This document shows, piece by piece, positions 17,004-26,792 of a stretch of 64,000 bases of DNA. This DNA comes from Synechococcus sp. KORDI-100 (GTDB lineage: Bacteria > Cyanobacteriota > Cyanobacteriia > PCC-6307 > Cyanobiaceae). Below the pieces are notes generated by a model that saw only the letters and a program-made list of their open reading frames with translations, did not search any database and was not told where the DNA came from. The first letter of the stretch is position 1. Every line of letters starts with the position of its first letter. The stretch is taken from NCBI RefSeq assembly GCF_000737535.1, contig NZ_CP006269.1:2046001-2110000 (forward strand), in the 5' to 3' direction. The position numbers and the translations under genes are program-made.

Positions 17004-19001
17004 TCAGCCTTCGCTGGCGGGGATGTACGCCTGGAGCCTCCACTGGTCTCCATCCCGTCCAAAGATGTAGCGAACGCTCAACGTGCCTGGTGGCGTTTGC
17101 TCGGTTACGGCGCCCACTCCGTTGATGGTTTTGTCGGAATAGGCGATCTGCGCCAACACCTCGATGCGCTGCGGTGTCCGACTGACCAGCTCAACCGACG
17201 TCACAGAGGCGTCAATGGCTTTGCTGAGTCCTGCAGATGCATCGGCGGCCTGCTCCTGCAACACCTTTTGGACCATGTGGTCACGGGCGACCACGGAGAG
17301 GTCTGCTCCCTGGTCTGGCTCCGCCGCCAGAGAGGCAGCCTTGAGATCCAACCAGCCCTGAATCAGAGCCTGCAGGTTCGCTTCTGAAGGCTGATCGGCT
17401 GTGAGGGGTTTGGGTTTGAGCTGCTCCCGAGGCTTCGGTTCCGGTTTCAGGGCTGCATCAGGTTGGGCAGGGGTGTCCTCAACGTCAGTTTCAGGGGCTG
17501 GATCAACCGGATCAACAGGCTCTTCCGTGTCGCTTGGATCGCCAGAATCAAGCTGGGCAGACGGCTCGGGGAGTGGGTCGAGAGTGTTCTGTCTCGAACT
17601 GATCACGGCCGCCAGCACACCCAGGACGGCAAGGCCGGAACCGATCGCAATCAGCACCGACCGTGGAACCGCGATGTGGAATCCTTCGCTGTCCTCACTC
17701 AGACCGTCGGGTTCACCGAGCGCAGAGGCGGCCGACTCTTCCGAAGCAGAGGCGGAGTCTTCAGCGAACAAATTGGGCCAATCTCCCGACGACACAGGGG
17801 CTGGATCGGATCGGCGGGCTTCCTGACGATCGAGTCGTTCCACGTAGGCCTGAACATCCCGATCCGCAAACCAGGCATCCAGATCAACATCCGAGGCCTC
17901 CACATCCCTGTAGCCGGGAAGCACATCCCGCTCCAGCCAGACACGGCAGTACTCACACTGCGCTGAAAGCTGGTCGCCAGGATGCTGATCCAGCCACAGC
18001 CTCAACTCGCGATCACGAACTGAAAGAAAGTGATTGCCAGCAGAGGCGACATTTCCCAGCAGCAGGTCGAGACAACCCAACAACGGCATTGGATCGAGAT
18101 CCGCCGCCGCCAGCGACTTCACCTGATCACGGGCCTGCTCCAGCAGTTCAGGCTTCCTGCGTGAGAACCCGGAGGCTGTAAGCGCGAGAACTGCAAGAAA
18201 ACCGGCTTCTCCAGAGCCCTCAAGCTGCCAATTGCTGAACAGATCAATCTGCTCCTGAACGGTGAGGAAACGTCGGATCTGCTTGAAAAACGGTTCGAAA
18301 TCCTCCTGTCCGAATGCTGCCTCGGGCGCACCTTCCAAACCCCCGCGATCCTTCACCAGTCGATCCAGCAACCGCAGACCCTGCTGGTGAGACTCCTGAT
18401 CGCTGAGGTCTCTGCTCAACAGATCCAGAATCCTGTAGGGAAGAAGGGACTCCAGATCCCTCTCCAAGGCTTGCAGCTGGTCAGGCAGCTTGCCCATGCG
18501 TCTCTGCAGCTCAATGCCGGCTGCCAGCACCTGAGCCGCCGATTCATAGCGCCTCTGGCCCTGCTCTTCCTTCGACGCATCACGGCAAGCCAATGCAGCC
18601 AGAAGCGTGAGGTCGGCTTCACGGCCGCTGCCCAGTGCAGGAGCCTGGGGAGGCTGAAGCCCCTGGCAGGCCATTTGAAACGCCTCCAGCGCTGACCCTG
18701 CCTCCCACAGCAACAGCAGGCCAGCGGCCTCACTGCTGCTGGGAAGGTCCAGTCCCACGGTGTCGCCTGGGTGATGCTGAGACAGATCCAGCAACTGCGC
18801 CTCGTACTCAGACCGCCGCACGGAGTCGGTCAACAGGTCCGCCGACTGCCTGAGCAGCTCATCACGCTGAATCAGCACCTCGTGGGTGAATCCCTGATCG
18901 GGCGGGCTATCACAACGACTCTGAAGCTTTCTCAGAATCGCGTCGGCTGCAGCGGAAGGACTGACACCCAGCAGTCGGAAGTGATCGATGGGCAGGTCCA
19001 A
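17004..19001 (-). CDS. ftn2: Ftn2/ZipN (ARC6-like) cell division protein
   Basis: Membrane-bound Z-ring organiser specific to cyanobacteria and chloroplasts (Ftn2/ZipN/Cdv2, plant ARC6). The N-terminal J-like domain (MDLPIDHFRLLGVSPSAAAD) leads into a long helical region. A single transmembrane helix lies around residue 460 (VLIAIGSGLAVLGVLAAVI), followed by a Pro/Glu/Asp-rich linker and a C-terminal IMS/DUF4101 domain (ANLQALIQGWLDLKAASLA to the end). The N-terminal part would be cytoplasmic and tether FtsZ. It is divergent from pdhA across a 99-bp gap. FtsQ and FtsZ are encoded 25 kb away. Confidence 0.9.
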   Translation of the reverse strand: MDLPIDHFRLLGVSPSAAADAILRKLQSRCDSPPDQGFTHEVLIQRDELLRQSADLLTDSVRRSEYEAQLLDLSQHHPGDTVGLDLPSSSEAAGLLLLWEAGSALEAFQMACQGLQPPQAPALGSGREADLTLLAALACRDASKEEQGQRRYESAAQVLAAGIELQRRMGKLPDQLQALERDLESLLPYRILDLLSRDLSDQESHQQGLRLLDRLVKDRGGLEGAPEAAFGQEDFEPFFKQIRRFLTVQEQIDLFSNWQLEGSGEAGFLAVLALTASGFSRRKPELLEQARDQVKSLAAADLDPMPLLGCLDLLLGNVASAGNHFLSVRDRELRLWLDQHPGDQLSAQCEYCRVWLERDVLPGYRDVEASDVDLDAWFADRDVQAYVERLDRQEARRSDPAPVSSGDWPNLFAEDSASASEESAASALGEPDGLSEDSEGFHIAVPRSVLIAIGSGLAVLGVLAAVISSRQNTLDPLPEPSAQLDSGDPSDTEEPVDPVDPAPETDVEDTPAQPDAALKPEPKPREQLKPKPLTADQPSEANLQALIQGWLDLKAASLAAEPDQGADLSVVARDHMVQKVLQEQAADASAGLSKAIDASVTSVELVSRTPQRIEVLAQIAYSDKTINGVGAVTEQTPPGTLSVRYIFGRDGDQWRLQAYIPASEG

Positions 19002-19037
19002 CAGAGACAGTCTTGATGACGCTGGACTTTAGTCAGA

Positions 19038-19070
19038 GTCAGGGATTTTGCCCAATTTCAGTCCCCTGAC
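19038..19070. promoter_or_regulatory. inverted repeat in the ftn2/pdhA divergent promoter gap
   Basis: A perfect 7-bp inverted repeat (GTCAGGG at 19038-19044, CCCTGAC at 19064-19070) with a 19-nt A+T-richer spacer lies midway between the divergent starts of ftn2 and pdhA. The position suits an operator, but a small RNA hairpin or chance symmetry is equally possible. No bound regulator can be named. Confidence 0.3.
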
Positions 19071-19100
19071 CCTTACAGTCGGATTCCCAGAAGATCGGTC

Positions 19101-20189
19101 ATGGGCCAGGACCTAGCTGTCGAGACTGCACCCCATGGCACTGCCGCGGCTGGCGGAGCCCATGGCGAAAGGCTCTCGTCTCTTATCACGGCTCAACGAG
19201 CAACCGTGGATCGCGATACCGGCCTGGCTCTTTACCGCGACATGACCCTCGGTCGACGCTTTGAAGACAAATGCGCCGAGATGTACTACCGCGGCAAGAT
19301 GTTTGGCTTCGTGCACCTTTACAACGGTCAGGAAGCCGTCAGCACCGGGGTGATCGGTGCGATGAAACGCCAGCACGACTGGTTCTGCAGCACGTACAGA
19401 GACCATGTCCATGCCCTGAGCGCCGGCGTTCCCGCCCGCGAAGTCATGAGTGAGCTGTTCGGCAAGGCGACCGGATGCAGCAAGGGCCGGGGTGGCTCAA
19501 TGCACCTGTTCTCGAAGGAGCACCATCTCCTCGGTGGTTTCGCCTTCATCGCCGAAGGAATTCCAGTGGCACTCGGGTCCGCATTCACCAGCCGCTACAA
19601 ACGCGATGCCCTGGGGGATTCATCAAGCGACGCAGTGACAGCAGCCTTTTTCGGAGACGGCACCTGCAACAACGGTCAGTTCTTCGAATGCCTGAACATG
19701 GCGCAACTCTGGAAGTTGCCCATCGTTTTCGTGGTGGAAAACAACAAGTGGGCCATCGGCATGGCGCATGATCGAGCCACAAGTGATCCGGAAATCTGGA
19801 GAAAGGCCGCCAGCTTCGGCATGGCGGGGGAAGAAGTTGATGGAATGGACGTTCTGGCCGTTCGCGCCGCCGCTGAACGGGCTCTGGAGAGAGCCAGGGC
19901 TGGAGAGGGTCCAACATTGCTGGAGTGCCTGACCTATCGCTTCAGGGGCCACTCGCTGGCGGATCCGGATGAACTGCGATCCGAGCAGGAAAAACAGTTC
20001 TGGGCCCAGAGAGATCCGTTGAAGGCCTTCGAGAACGATCTCGTTTCGGCAGGAATGGTGAGCGCAGATGAACTCCGCGCGATCGAGAAGGAGATCGATC
20101 AAGTGGTTGAAGATTGCGTTGAATTTGCTCTTGCGGCACCCGAGCCGGAAGCCGAAGAACTCACGAGCTACATCTGGGCCGAAGACTGA
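19101..20189 (+). CDS. pdhA: pyruvate dehydrogenase E1 component, alpha subunit
   Basis: ThDP-dependent decarboxylase subunit of the pyruvate dehydrogenase complex. The ThDP motif [17 protein letters not shown] runs into the typical [15 protein letters not shown], and [19 protein letters not shown] is the conserved substrate/phosphorylation-loop region. At 362 aa it has the cyanobacterial length, including an N-terminal ~35-residue extension. The start is ATG 19101. Its E3 partner lpd lies at 27.7 kb; E1-beta and E2 are not in the window. Confidence 0.96.
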   Translation: MGQDLAVETAPHGTAAAGGAHGERLSSLITAQRATVDRDTGLALYRDMTLGRRFEDKCAEMYYRGKMFGFVHLYNGQEAVSTGVIGAMKRQHDWFCSTYRDHVHALSAGVPAREVMSELFGKATGCSKGRGGSMHLFSKEHHLLGGFAFIAEGIPVALGSAFTSRYKRDALGDSSSDAVTAAFFGDGTCNNGQFFECLNMAQLWKLPIVFVVENNKWAIGMAHDRATSDPEIWRKAASFGMAGEEVDGMDVLAVRAAAERALERARAGEGPTLLECLTYRFRGHSLADPDELRSEQEKQFWAQRDPLKAFENDLVSAGMVSADELRAIEKEIDQVVEDCVEFALAAPEPEAEELTSYIWAED

Positions 20190-20247
20190 TTGTTTCGAGC
20201 TGGCTGACCCAGACAGAACAAGTCAATTCGATCGTGTCGCGGGGGAT

Positions 20248-21189
20248 TCAGATGCCTCCAGGCAGACGCCTTGTGAGATTGCGCAGCTTGCGGAGAGCCT
20301 TGAGCTCCACCTGGCGGACGCGCTCCCGAGACACTTCCATCAGCCGGCCGATTTCGGCAAGTGTGTGGCGTTCATTGCCCTCAAGCCCAAAACGCAACCG
20401 CAGAACATGCTGCTCCTGCTCGCTGAGGTGACTCAACCAGCGACCCAACTGCTCATGATGAATCCGCTGCTCGACCATGTCGAGCGGCTCTTCCAGGGAC
20501 GAGTCGGCTATCAAGTCGCCCAGGAAGCTGCGTCCCTCCTCGCCGTTGACGGGAGCATCAAGGCTGCTGGTGGTGAGCGCCTGCCGCAGCAGAGAATCGA
20601 GTTCATCGAGGGGGATGTCCATCGCTTCGGCGATTTCAACCCGGCTTGGCATGGCTCCGAGTTTGTGGGCCAAGTCGAGACTGACCTTGCGAATCGTTGT
20701 AAGCCGCTCACTCAGATGAACGGGCAGGCGAATCGTTCTGGATTGACAGGCGATCGCCCTAGTCATGCTCTGGCGGATCCACCAGAAGGCATAGGTCGAG
20801 AACTTGTAGCCACGGGTGGGATCAAATTTCTCGACCGCACGTTCAAGACCCAGAGAGCCTTCCTGAATCAGATCGAGCAGTTCAAGACCTTTTCCCTGGT
20901 ACTTCTTCGCCACACTCACAACCAAGCGAAGATTGGCCTTCATCATCCGTTCCTTCGCTCGGCGACCGATCCGAATTGAACGGCGCTGCTGTGTGGTCAG
21001 CTGGGATTCATCAAAATCACGGGAGCCATCCTCCGTGAGCTGCATCATCGTCTGAACCTGATTGCCCAGCTCGATCTCTTCAGCAGGCGTGAGAAGAGGA
21101 ATCCGCCCGATGGTGGCCAGGTACCAACTCACGGGGTCGCTACTTCGGCGACGCTGCGTATCCAGTGGCTTGGAGGCGGTGGAAACCAT
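20248..21189 (-). CDS. group 2 RNA polymerase sigma factor (RpoD-like)
   Basis: A 313-aa sigma-70 protein lacking region 1.1. It shows region 1.2 (DPVSWYLATIGRIPLLTPAE), region 2 (LRLVVSVAKKYQGKGLELLD, RGYKFSTYAFWWIRQ), region 3 (RLPVHLSERL) and region 4 HTH (TLAEIGRLMEVSRERVRQVE). Cyanobacteria carry several such non-essential group 2 factors for stress and light responses; which one this is cannot be told from sequence alone. It is convergent with pdhA and divergent from mnmA across a 342-bp gap. Confidence 0.93.
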   Translation of the reverse strand: MVSTASKPLDTQRRRSSDPVSWYLATIGRIPLLTPAEEIELGNQVQTMMQLTEDGSRDFDESQLTTQQRRSIRIGRRAKERMMKANLRLVVSVAKKYQGKGLELLDLIQEGSLGLERAVEKFDPTRGYKFSTYAFWWIRQSMTRAIACQSRTIRLPVHLSERLTTIRKVSLDLAHKLGAMPSRVEIAEAMDIPLDELDSLLRQALTTSSLDAPVNGEEGRSFLGDLIADSSLEEPLDMVEQRIHHEQLGRWLSHLSEQEQHVLRLRFGLEGNERHTLAEIGRLMEVSRERVRQVELKALRKLRNLTRRLPGGI

Positions 21190-21531
21190 GTCGACGCCGT
21201 ATACGTGGGATGACTTTCTTACGTTCAGAAAGAAAAGCGAAGTGATTTCAACAACCTTTCAGATTCGAACGAGCAAACCGAAACATTCACGGGATTTCCT
21301 CACAAATCACTGATCCGAACACAAGTGCCTGAAAGGGGTTGGCCTTGGAGTATTTCGCTACCCAACAACACAAGTTGGTGTTGATTTCACAACCCCGACA
21401 CTCATTTTTTTCTCACGACCGAACGCCAATTGACGAAGCAAGATTAAAAATCACTGGTCAGTTGAAAAACTGTCTTGCATTTGCCCGGGGAAGGTGAGAT
21501 CGCAGGATGGAGAGATTGAAACGGTCCCGAG
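21190..21531. other. 342-bp intergenic region with hairpins, no gene
   Basis: This A+T-rich divergent promoter region between the sigma factor gene and mnmA has no convincing frame. It holds nested inverted repeats: GGGGTTG (21335-21341) with CAACCCC (21390-21396), enclosing CCAAC/GTTGG (21362-21378). A run of seven T follows at 21405-21411. Read on the plus strand this could be a small structured RNA or leader, but the outer stem is distant and the call is speculative. Confidence 0.3.
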
Positions 21532-22683
21532 ATGACCACCGCCCCCTCCATCACGCCTGCAGGTCGGGCTGCGCTGGAGCGTCTCCAGACGTTGCCGGGC
21601 GAGCACCGCGTCGCCGTCGGCCTCTCCGGCGGCGTGGACAGCTCACTGACGGCAGCCCTGCTGGTGGAGAGCGGCTGGCAGGTGGAAGGGCTGACGCTCT
21701 GGCTGATGAGCGGCAAAGGGGCCTGCTGCGCCGAAGGGCTTGTGGATGCTGCCGGTATCTGCGATCAGCTGGGCATCCCCCATCACGTCGTCGATTCCCG
21801 CGACACCTTTCAAGAGGAGATCGTGCAGCGACTGGTGGAGGGCTACAGCAACGGCATCACCCCCTTGCCCTGTTCCCAGTGCAACCGTTCGGTGAAGTTC
21901 GGGCCAATGCTCAGATGGGCTGAACAGGAACGCGGCATCGCGCGCATCGCCACCGGTCACTATGCGCGCATCCGCCACGGCCGCGGCGTTGGTCGTCATC
22001 AACTGCTGCGCGGTCTGGATCACCAGAAAGATCAGAGTTATTTCCTTTACGACTTATCCCAGGAGGCACTGAGCAGAGTTGTGTTTCCCCTTGGAGAACT
22101 CACCAAACCGGATACCCGGCGGGAAGCCGCTCGCCATGGTCTGCGCACAGCGGACAAACCGGAAAGCCAGGATCTCTGCCTGGCGGATCACCACGGATCG
22201 ATGCGGGCCTTCCTCGATGCTTATCTGCCCCCACGCACCGGTCAGATCGTGCTTAACGACGGCACGGTTCTCGGCGAACACGACGGGATTGAACACTTCA
22301 CCATCGGCCAGCGGCGCGGACTCGGTGTCTCCTGGAGTGAGCCTTTGCATGTTGTACGCCTCGACGCAGCGATGAATCGGGTTGTCGTCGCCCCGCGGGC
22401 CGAGGCTGGCTGCCATTGCTGCAGCGTGGGAGCCGTGAATTGGATCTCCATCGAACCACCATCGGATTCCATCAGCGTGGAGGTGCAGATTCGCTATCGC
22501 AGTGCACCGGTCGTCGCCCAGCTGACGCCAGCTGAGCCGAACGACAACGATCGCCAGAGATCACGTCCCCATCGTTGTCGACTGGAGTTCGCCGAGGAGC
22601 AGTTCTCGATCACGCCCGGGCAAGCAGCGGTTTTCTACGACGGTGAAACCGTTCTCGGCGGTGGACTGATCAGCGTGGACTGA
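21532..22683 (+). CDS. mnmA: tRNA-specific 2-thiouridylase MnmA
   Basis: Thiolates U34 of Lys, Glu and Gln tRNAs. The PP-loop [15 protein letters not shown] is near residue 29. The catalytic Cys lies in [13 protein letters not shown], the adenylate-binding ATGHYARI follows, and the second catalytic Cys is in [11 protein letters not shown]. At 383 aa it is slightly longer than E. coli MnmA, with an N-terminal leader of about 25 residues before the PP-loop. The ATG start follows a purine-rich stretch. Confidence 0.96.
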   Translation: MTTAPSITPAGRAALERLQTLPGEHRVAVGLSGGVDSSLTAALLVESGWQVEGLTLWLMSGKGACCAEGLVDAAGICDQLGIPHHVVDSRDTFQEEIVQRLVEGYSNGITPLPCSQCNRSVKFGPMLRWAEQERGIARIATGHYARIRHGRGVGRHQLLRGLDHQKDQSYFLYDLSQEALSRVVFPLGELTKPDTRREAARHGLRTADKPESQDLCLADHHGSMRAFLDAYLPPRTGQIVLNDGTVLGEHDGIEHFTIGQRRGLGVSWSEPLHVVRLDAAMNRVVVAPRAEAGCHCCSVGAVNWISIEPPSDSISVEVQIRYRSAPVVAQLTPAEPNDNDRQRSRPHRCRLEFAEEQFSITPGQAAVFYDGETVLGGGLISVD

Positions 22684-22718
22684 TCAGCGCGGATCCGTCC
22701 TCCCCGACGCGTCCGGGC

Positions 22719-24191
22719 TCAGCCTGACCGGCGGCTGAGAACCCCTTGAAACAGGCTTATGCCAAGCAGCAGTTGCATGGGCAGGTCCAACCAGCGGGCG
22801 TAGCCCGTCAGCCCCTGCCGCGTTTGGATGTCGGCCGCCGCAACGCCTTCCTCTCCGGAAGGCAACAGCTGATCAACGCGGCCATCGGGATGCACAACAA
22901 CCGTTGGGCCAGTATTGGCCACACTGAACAGATCCCGTCCAACCTCAATCGCCCTCAGCTGTGCCATGGCCAGAAACTGGCGTTGAAGCAGGACTGGATA
23001 CGGATCAAGGTTGGCGATGGACAGCATCCATTGACCGCCCTCAGCCACGGCCTTGGCCAGGGATCGGCCATCGCTGATCTCGTAGCAGATCGCCACCGCA
23101 GCAGGAACGGAAAAGCCTGTCTGCAGGCGTGATGCCTGTCCGGGCATCAATCCGCCGACAGCGGAAAGCCCCCCGGCCAACCTTGGCGGCAAGGGGGGAA
23201 GAGCCTCTCCCAGAGGAACGAGTCTGTGTTTGTCGAGCAGGGGCACAGGGCGATCGTCATCGGGCTCGACCAGAAGAAGACTGCTGCGCAGCTGGCCATC
23301 CTGGCGACGGAATCCACCTGCCAACAGCGGTACATCCTGCGCCTGGGAAGCAACAGTCCAACCCGACGGCAGAGTGCCTTCAGGAGCAACCAACGCCGTC
23401 GCATCCAACGCTCTCGCTGTGTCGAGAGCCCGCCGCAGGGCCTCTGGCAGGCGACGTTGCTGGGCCGTGCTGAACTTCTCTCTCGTTGGAATCACAGGCT
23501 GCCAACCGGCCAGCGACAGCTCGCCTTGGGATACCGGAGGACGGGAGAGCGCTGCAGCGCCGAGAAGATGGGCGAGGAACAACGCCATCAACCAGATCAG
23601 GACCAGACGCAGGGCAAACCGCTGCCGGGCCAACTGATGCAGTCCCCAGCCAGAGATCAGCAGCAGCGCCGCCAACCCACTGCCGCCCACCCAGCAACTG
23701 AGGCCGGCCAACGCCGGATCAATCGGCAGGATGCTGCCGCTGATCCCGATCCAGAAGAGGGGGCCACCGGCAAGGCCCACTTCGATGAGTCCCCAGATCA
23801 ACGCCAGAATCAGCACTGACATCGGTGACAGCTCTTCTCTGCTGCCGGGTTGAGACGTCAAAACCCAGCGAGCGGCGCTTGCCCAGACGGCCAGTAGAAC
23901 CGCAGCCGCCAATCCACAGACCAGCCAAATCGCCCCTGCGATCGGAAGGCTGAGCAGAGCAGGCACGCCCATCCAGGTGAGAGGGTGCAGCGCCAGGAGC
24001 CAACGGTGGCTCAGGAGCACAGCCAGCAGCCCCCAGATCGCTGCATAACGAGGTCGATCGGCAATGCCCCAGAGCAGGGCCAGAGCAGGGATCAGAGTCA
24101 ACGGTCCAGCCCATGCCGGAGAGAGTCCTGCCAGCACTCCACCTCCGACGGCCAAGCCGAGCGAGGCAGATCGGTGATCGCCCATGGTCAT
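22719..24191 (-). CDS. lnt: apolipoprotein N-acyltransferase
   Basis: Inner-membrane enzyme adding the third acyl chain to lipoproteins. The N-terminal ~190 residues hold six hydrophobic segments, then a nitrilase-type domain with the catalytic triad: Glu in LVAPEGTLPSGW, Lys in LLDKHRLVPLGE and Cys in AVAICYEISDG. At about 490 aa it has the typical length. Possible starts are ATG 24191 and ATG 24185. It is divergent from the phasin-like gene with only a 44-bp gap. Confidence 0.93.
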   Translation of the reverse strand: MTMGDHRSASLGLAVGGGVLAGLSPAWAGPLTLIPALALLWGIADRPRYAAIWGLLAVLLSHRWLLALHPLTWMGVPALLSLPIAGAIWLVCGLAAAVLLAVWASAARWVLTSQPGSREELSPMSVLILALIWGLIEVGLAGGPLFWIGISGSILPIDPALAGLSCWVGGSGLAALLLISGWGLHQLARQRFALRLVLIWLMALFLAHLLGAAALSRPPVSQGELSLAGWQPVIPTREKFSTAQQRRLPEALRRALDTARALDATALVAPEGTLPSGWTVASQAQDVPLLAGGFRRQDGQLRSSLLLVEPDDDRPVPLLDKHRLVPLGEALPPLPPRLAGGLSAVGGLMPGQASRLQTGFSVPAAVAICYEISDGRSLAKAVAEGGQWMLSIANLDPYPVLLQRQFLAMAQLRAIEVGRDLFSVANTGPTVVVHPDGRVDQLLPSGEEGVAAADIQTRQGLTGYARWLDLPMQLLLGISLFQGVLSRRSG

Positions 24192-24235
24192 CAATCCCGG
24201 CCAGGGTCATCCTGAAGCCAAGCCAACTGCTTCCG

Positions 24236-24568
24236 ATGGACGCCGGCAATCCCCTTCAGCAACTGCTGCTCCGCGGCCTTGGGACCACCACCCTGGTCGC
24301 GGAGCGCCTCAGAGGTGTCTCGCAGCAATGGGTCAGCAGCGGCCGTCTGGATCCAAATCAGGCCTCGGCCCTGGTTGAAGACGTCCTCAAAGCCCTGCGC
24401 GGGGAAACACCTGAGCTTGAAGAGCAGATGGAGCGGAATCTCGAGCGGAACCGCGACCACTTTCTTCAGGACCTGGGAGTGGCCAGTCAGAAAGAGGTTG
24501 ATGAACTGCGTGGTCGCATCGATCGTCTCGAGCAGCAGCTCAGGAAGTCAGAATCACGGGAGATCTGA
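24236..24568 (+). CDS. phasin-family-like helical protein
   Basis: 110 aa, starting at ATG 24236 ([20 protein letters not shown]). The sequence is all-helical with a C-terminal coiled coil ([19 protein letters not shown]), and a middle helix ([19 protein letters not shown]-like) fits the small phasin/PhaF-type proteins annotated widely in cyanobacteria. No PHA synthase is nearby, so a granule role is doubtful and a scaffold role is equally possible. The FKBP gene starts 7 bp downstream. Confidence 0.6.
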   Translation: MDAGNPLQQLLLRGLGTTTLVAERLRGVSQQWVSSGRLDPNQASALVEDVLKALRGETPELEEQMERNLERNRDHFLQDLGVASQKEVDELRGRIDRLEQQLRKSESREI

Positions 24569-24575
24569 GTTCAAC

Positions 24576-25178
24576 GTGCGAGACATCCTGATCAGCTCAA
24601 CCGTCTGCGTTCTCTGCCTGCTGCTGGCGCTGGTGAGCCAGTTGATCTCGCCTTCCACCGTGATCGCCTCCACCACAACAGCTCCGGTTCCGGCAGCCGT
24701 GGTCCAATCGGAGCCTCGTCAGCAAGCCGGCCGGATCGAACTGGATCCCGATGACCCCAACCCCACCCTGTTCGCCATGGCTCCCAACGACACAACCGCT
24801 GATGCATCCGCCCTTGGAGGCCCTCTCGAGACTCCCGACACAACCCTGACGGCCAGTGGGCTCAGCATCACCGAGTTGGAGCTCGGTGATGGTGCTGTTG
24901 CTGGTCCAGGCCAGACCGTGGTGGTCAACTACCGCGGAACGCTGGAAAATGGCAAGGAATTCGACAGCAGCTACGGCCGCGGGCCCTTCAGCTTCCCGCT
25001 GGGTGCTGGACGGGTGATCAAAGGCTGGGATGAGGGCGTGGCCGGAATGAAGGTTGGAGGAAAACGCCGACTGGTGATCCCTCCCGACCTGGCCTACGGC
25101 ACCCGTGGCGCCGGTGGAGTGATTCCTCCAAACGCCACTCTCATTTTTGAGGTGGAACTTCTCGACATCCGTCAATGA
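24576..25178 (+). CDS. FKBP-type peptidyl-prolyl isomerase, membrane-anchored
   Basis: 200 aa. An N-terminal hydrophobic segment ([16 protein letters not shown]) is followed by a Pro/Asp-rich linker. The C-terminal ~110 residues are a complete FKBP domain: [51 protein letters not shown] and [16 protein letters not shown]. It would act in the periplasm or thylakoid lumen. No ATG is available upstream of the signal, so the start is taken as GTG 24576. It is followed by sodN after 42 bp. Confidence 0.92.
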   Translation: MRDILISSTVCVLCLLLALVSQLISPSTVIASTTTAPVPAAVVQSEPRQQAGRIELDPDDPNPTLFAMAPNDTTADASALGGPLETPDTTLTASGLSITELELGDGAVAGPGQTVVVNYRGTLENGKEFDSSYGRGPFSFPLGAGRVIKGWDEGVAGMKVGGKRRLVIPPDLAYGTRGAGGVIPPNATLIFEVELLDIRQ

Positions 25179-25220
25179 TCGACAGTTAGGCTCTCAATCA
25201 GCCTCTGTACCTCTGTTCCG

Positions 25221-25694
25221 ATGCTGCGCTCGGCCCTTTCCGCCATCGTCCGCGTCCTCCCCGCCTCCGTCGCTCATGCCCATTGCGACGGACCATGCGG
25301 CGTCTACGACCCAGCCTCCGCCCGTGTGGCCGCCGAGGCTGTTCTGTCGATGACCAAGAAGCTCAAATTCCTTGAAGCCCCTGCCAATGGCGATGCTGCT
25401 GCCATGGCTGCCTACAACAACACCTTCTCCCGTTACGTCGCGATCAAGGAGGATCAGGCCAAGGAAACGAAGAAGGAACTTCTGATCCTGTGGACGGACT
25501 ATTTCAAGCCCGATCATCTCGCGACCTTCCCCGACCTGCACGACACCATCTGGAAAGCCACCAAGCTCTGCAGTGCCTGCAAGGTCCATATCGACCAGGG
25601 CAAGGCTGAGGAACTGATGGCTGCCGTGGAGAAGATCCACAACATGTTCTGGCAATCCAAGGGACGGAGCGACGCCTGGGTCACTGCCTCCTGA
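25221..25694 (+). CDS. sodN: nickel-containing superoxide dismutase
   Basis: The 20-residue leader ends immediately before HCDGPCGVY, the nickel hook. After removal of the leader, the new N-terminal His, Cys2 and Cys6 bind Ni. The rest is the four-helix bundle (LKFLEAPANGDAAAMAAYNN, ILWTDYFKPDHLATFP). The 157-aa precursor length is normal for cyanobacterial NiSOD. The maturation protease gene follows within 8 bp, and a candidate nickel permease lies beyond it on the other strand. Confidence 0.97.
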   Translation: MLRSALSAIVRVLPASVAHAHCDGPCGVYDPASARVAAEAVLSMTKKLKFLEAPANGDAAAMAAYNNTFSRYVAIKEDQAKETKKELLILWTDYFKPDHLATFPDLHDTIWKATKLCSACKVHIDQGKAEELMAAVEKIHNMFWQSKGRSDAWVTAS

Positions 25695-25702
25695 ATCGTT
25701 CA

Positions 25703-26050
25703 GTGCCCCCTGCCATCAACCTCAGGGAACTGCTGCTGCTCGCCGTTCGTCGCCGTCGACACCTGCGTGTCGACGGCTTTTCAATGGCTCCGACATTGAT
25801 CCCCGGCGATCGGGTCCTGATCAGTCCGTCGTCGGCCGATGACCCTTTGCCGATCATTGATTCCATCGTGGTGGCCTGGCATCCAGACAGAACCGGCACC
25901 AGAGTGATCAAGCGGTTGACTGGCTTCAGCCAGGGACGCCTGCTGCTGCACGGAGACAATCCTGCAGAAAGCAGCGACAGTCGGCAGTTCGGTCCGCTGG
26001 AACGTCGTCATCTGATCGGCGTCGTCACATCGGTTGTTCATCGCGATTGA
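25703..26050 (+). CDS. sodX: NiSOD maturation protease SodX
   Basis: A 115-aa S24/S26-type peptidase expected to remove the SodN leader. The nucleophile Ser is in VDGFSMAPTLIPGDRV and the general-base Lys is in TRVIKRLTGF; GDNPAESSDSRQFGP is the signal-peptidase box. Unlike LepB it has no obvious N-terminal transmembrane helix, only a weak hydrophobic patch. The GTG start at 25703 lies 8 bp after sodN, consistent with one transcript. Confidence 0.93.
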   Translation: MPPAINLRELLLLAVRRRRHLRVDGFSMAPTLIPGDRVLISPSSADDPLPIIDSIVVAWHPDRTGTRVIKRLTGFSQGRLLLHGDNPAESSDSRQFGPLERRHLIGVVTSVVHRD

Positions 26051-26080
26051 GCGACCAGCGTCAATGCCCTGGCCAGGCCC

Positions 26081-26749
26081 TCAGAACACTGCCGCTGAGG
26101 TCTTCTGCAACCAGATCATCCCCGTCAGGATGGACAGCCCCCCCGTGACGCCCACCAGAACCGGGAGACAACGGGCACCGGTGCGCAGGGTCAACAGTGA
26201 CAATGCAGTCGCCACCAGCAGCATGGCTGCGATCGAGCCGCCGAGATAGGCGAGCAGATAGATCAGAGCTCCCAGTGGGGGGAGCGCCAAAGCGGGAATC
26301 ACAGCCAGAACATGACTGGCGCCGGCCAGACCATGCAGGAGTCCCAGGCCAGAAGCGGCGTGGGCATGGCGGCGGTGATTGCTCTGTCCGCGGACGTGCA
26401 GGTGGAGATGGCGGTGTTGCCGTTCGCCGTCATGACGATGCTCATGGGTATGCAACTCCAGTCCGAAGGCTGTGCGTATGGCCAGGGTGCCGACCACCAG
26501 CAAGGACACGCCCACAAACCATTCAGCCCAGGCAGACATGGCCTCCAGATGGGCCAGATCCTTGATCAGCAGAGCCATCAGGGCCAGCAGCACCACTCCC
26601 GCAGCATGACCAACCCCCCAGGCCAAACCCGATCGCAGGGCCTGCATCGGACGGTTGAGCGACAAGGGGGCCATGGCCACCAGATGATCGGCTCCGCCGA
26701 CAACATGCAGCGCTCCGGCGGCGAACCCCGTCAACAGACTGATCAGCAT
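26081..26749 (-). CDS. putative nickel permease associated with NiSOD
   Basis: A 222-aa membrane protein of the NicO/HupE-like type with about six helices. TM1 carries HVVGGADHLVAM, resembling the metal-binding H-x4-D motif of nickel permeases. A His-rich cytosolic loop (LHTHEHRHDGERQHRHLHLH, residues ~100-120) suits nickel or cobalt binding, and a second motif HGLAGASHVLAV occurs in a later helix. It is convergent with sodX, 30 bp away, which supports nickel supply to SodN. Confidence 0.75.
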   Translation of the reverse strand: MLISLLTGFAAGALHVVGGADHLVAMAPLSLNRPMQALRSGLAWGVGHAAGVVLLALMALLIKDLAHLEAMSAWAEWFVGVSLLVVGTLAIRTAFGLELHTHEHRHDGERQHRHLHLHVRGQSNHRRHAHAASGLGLLHGLAGASHVLAVIPALALPPLGALIYLLAYLGGSIAAMLLVATALSLLTLRTGARCLPVLVGVTGGLSILTGMIWLQKTSAAVF

Positions 26750-26792
26750 TGCGCCTCTTCGCCGGCCATCAATTCTGCAGGAGCGCCGCAGC

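Noticed and set aside
21188-21313. 41-aa frame MSTPYTWDDFLTFRKKSEV
   Set aside because: It begins on the start codon of the sigma factor gene in the opposite direction and has no ribosome binding site or recognisable feature.
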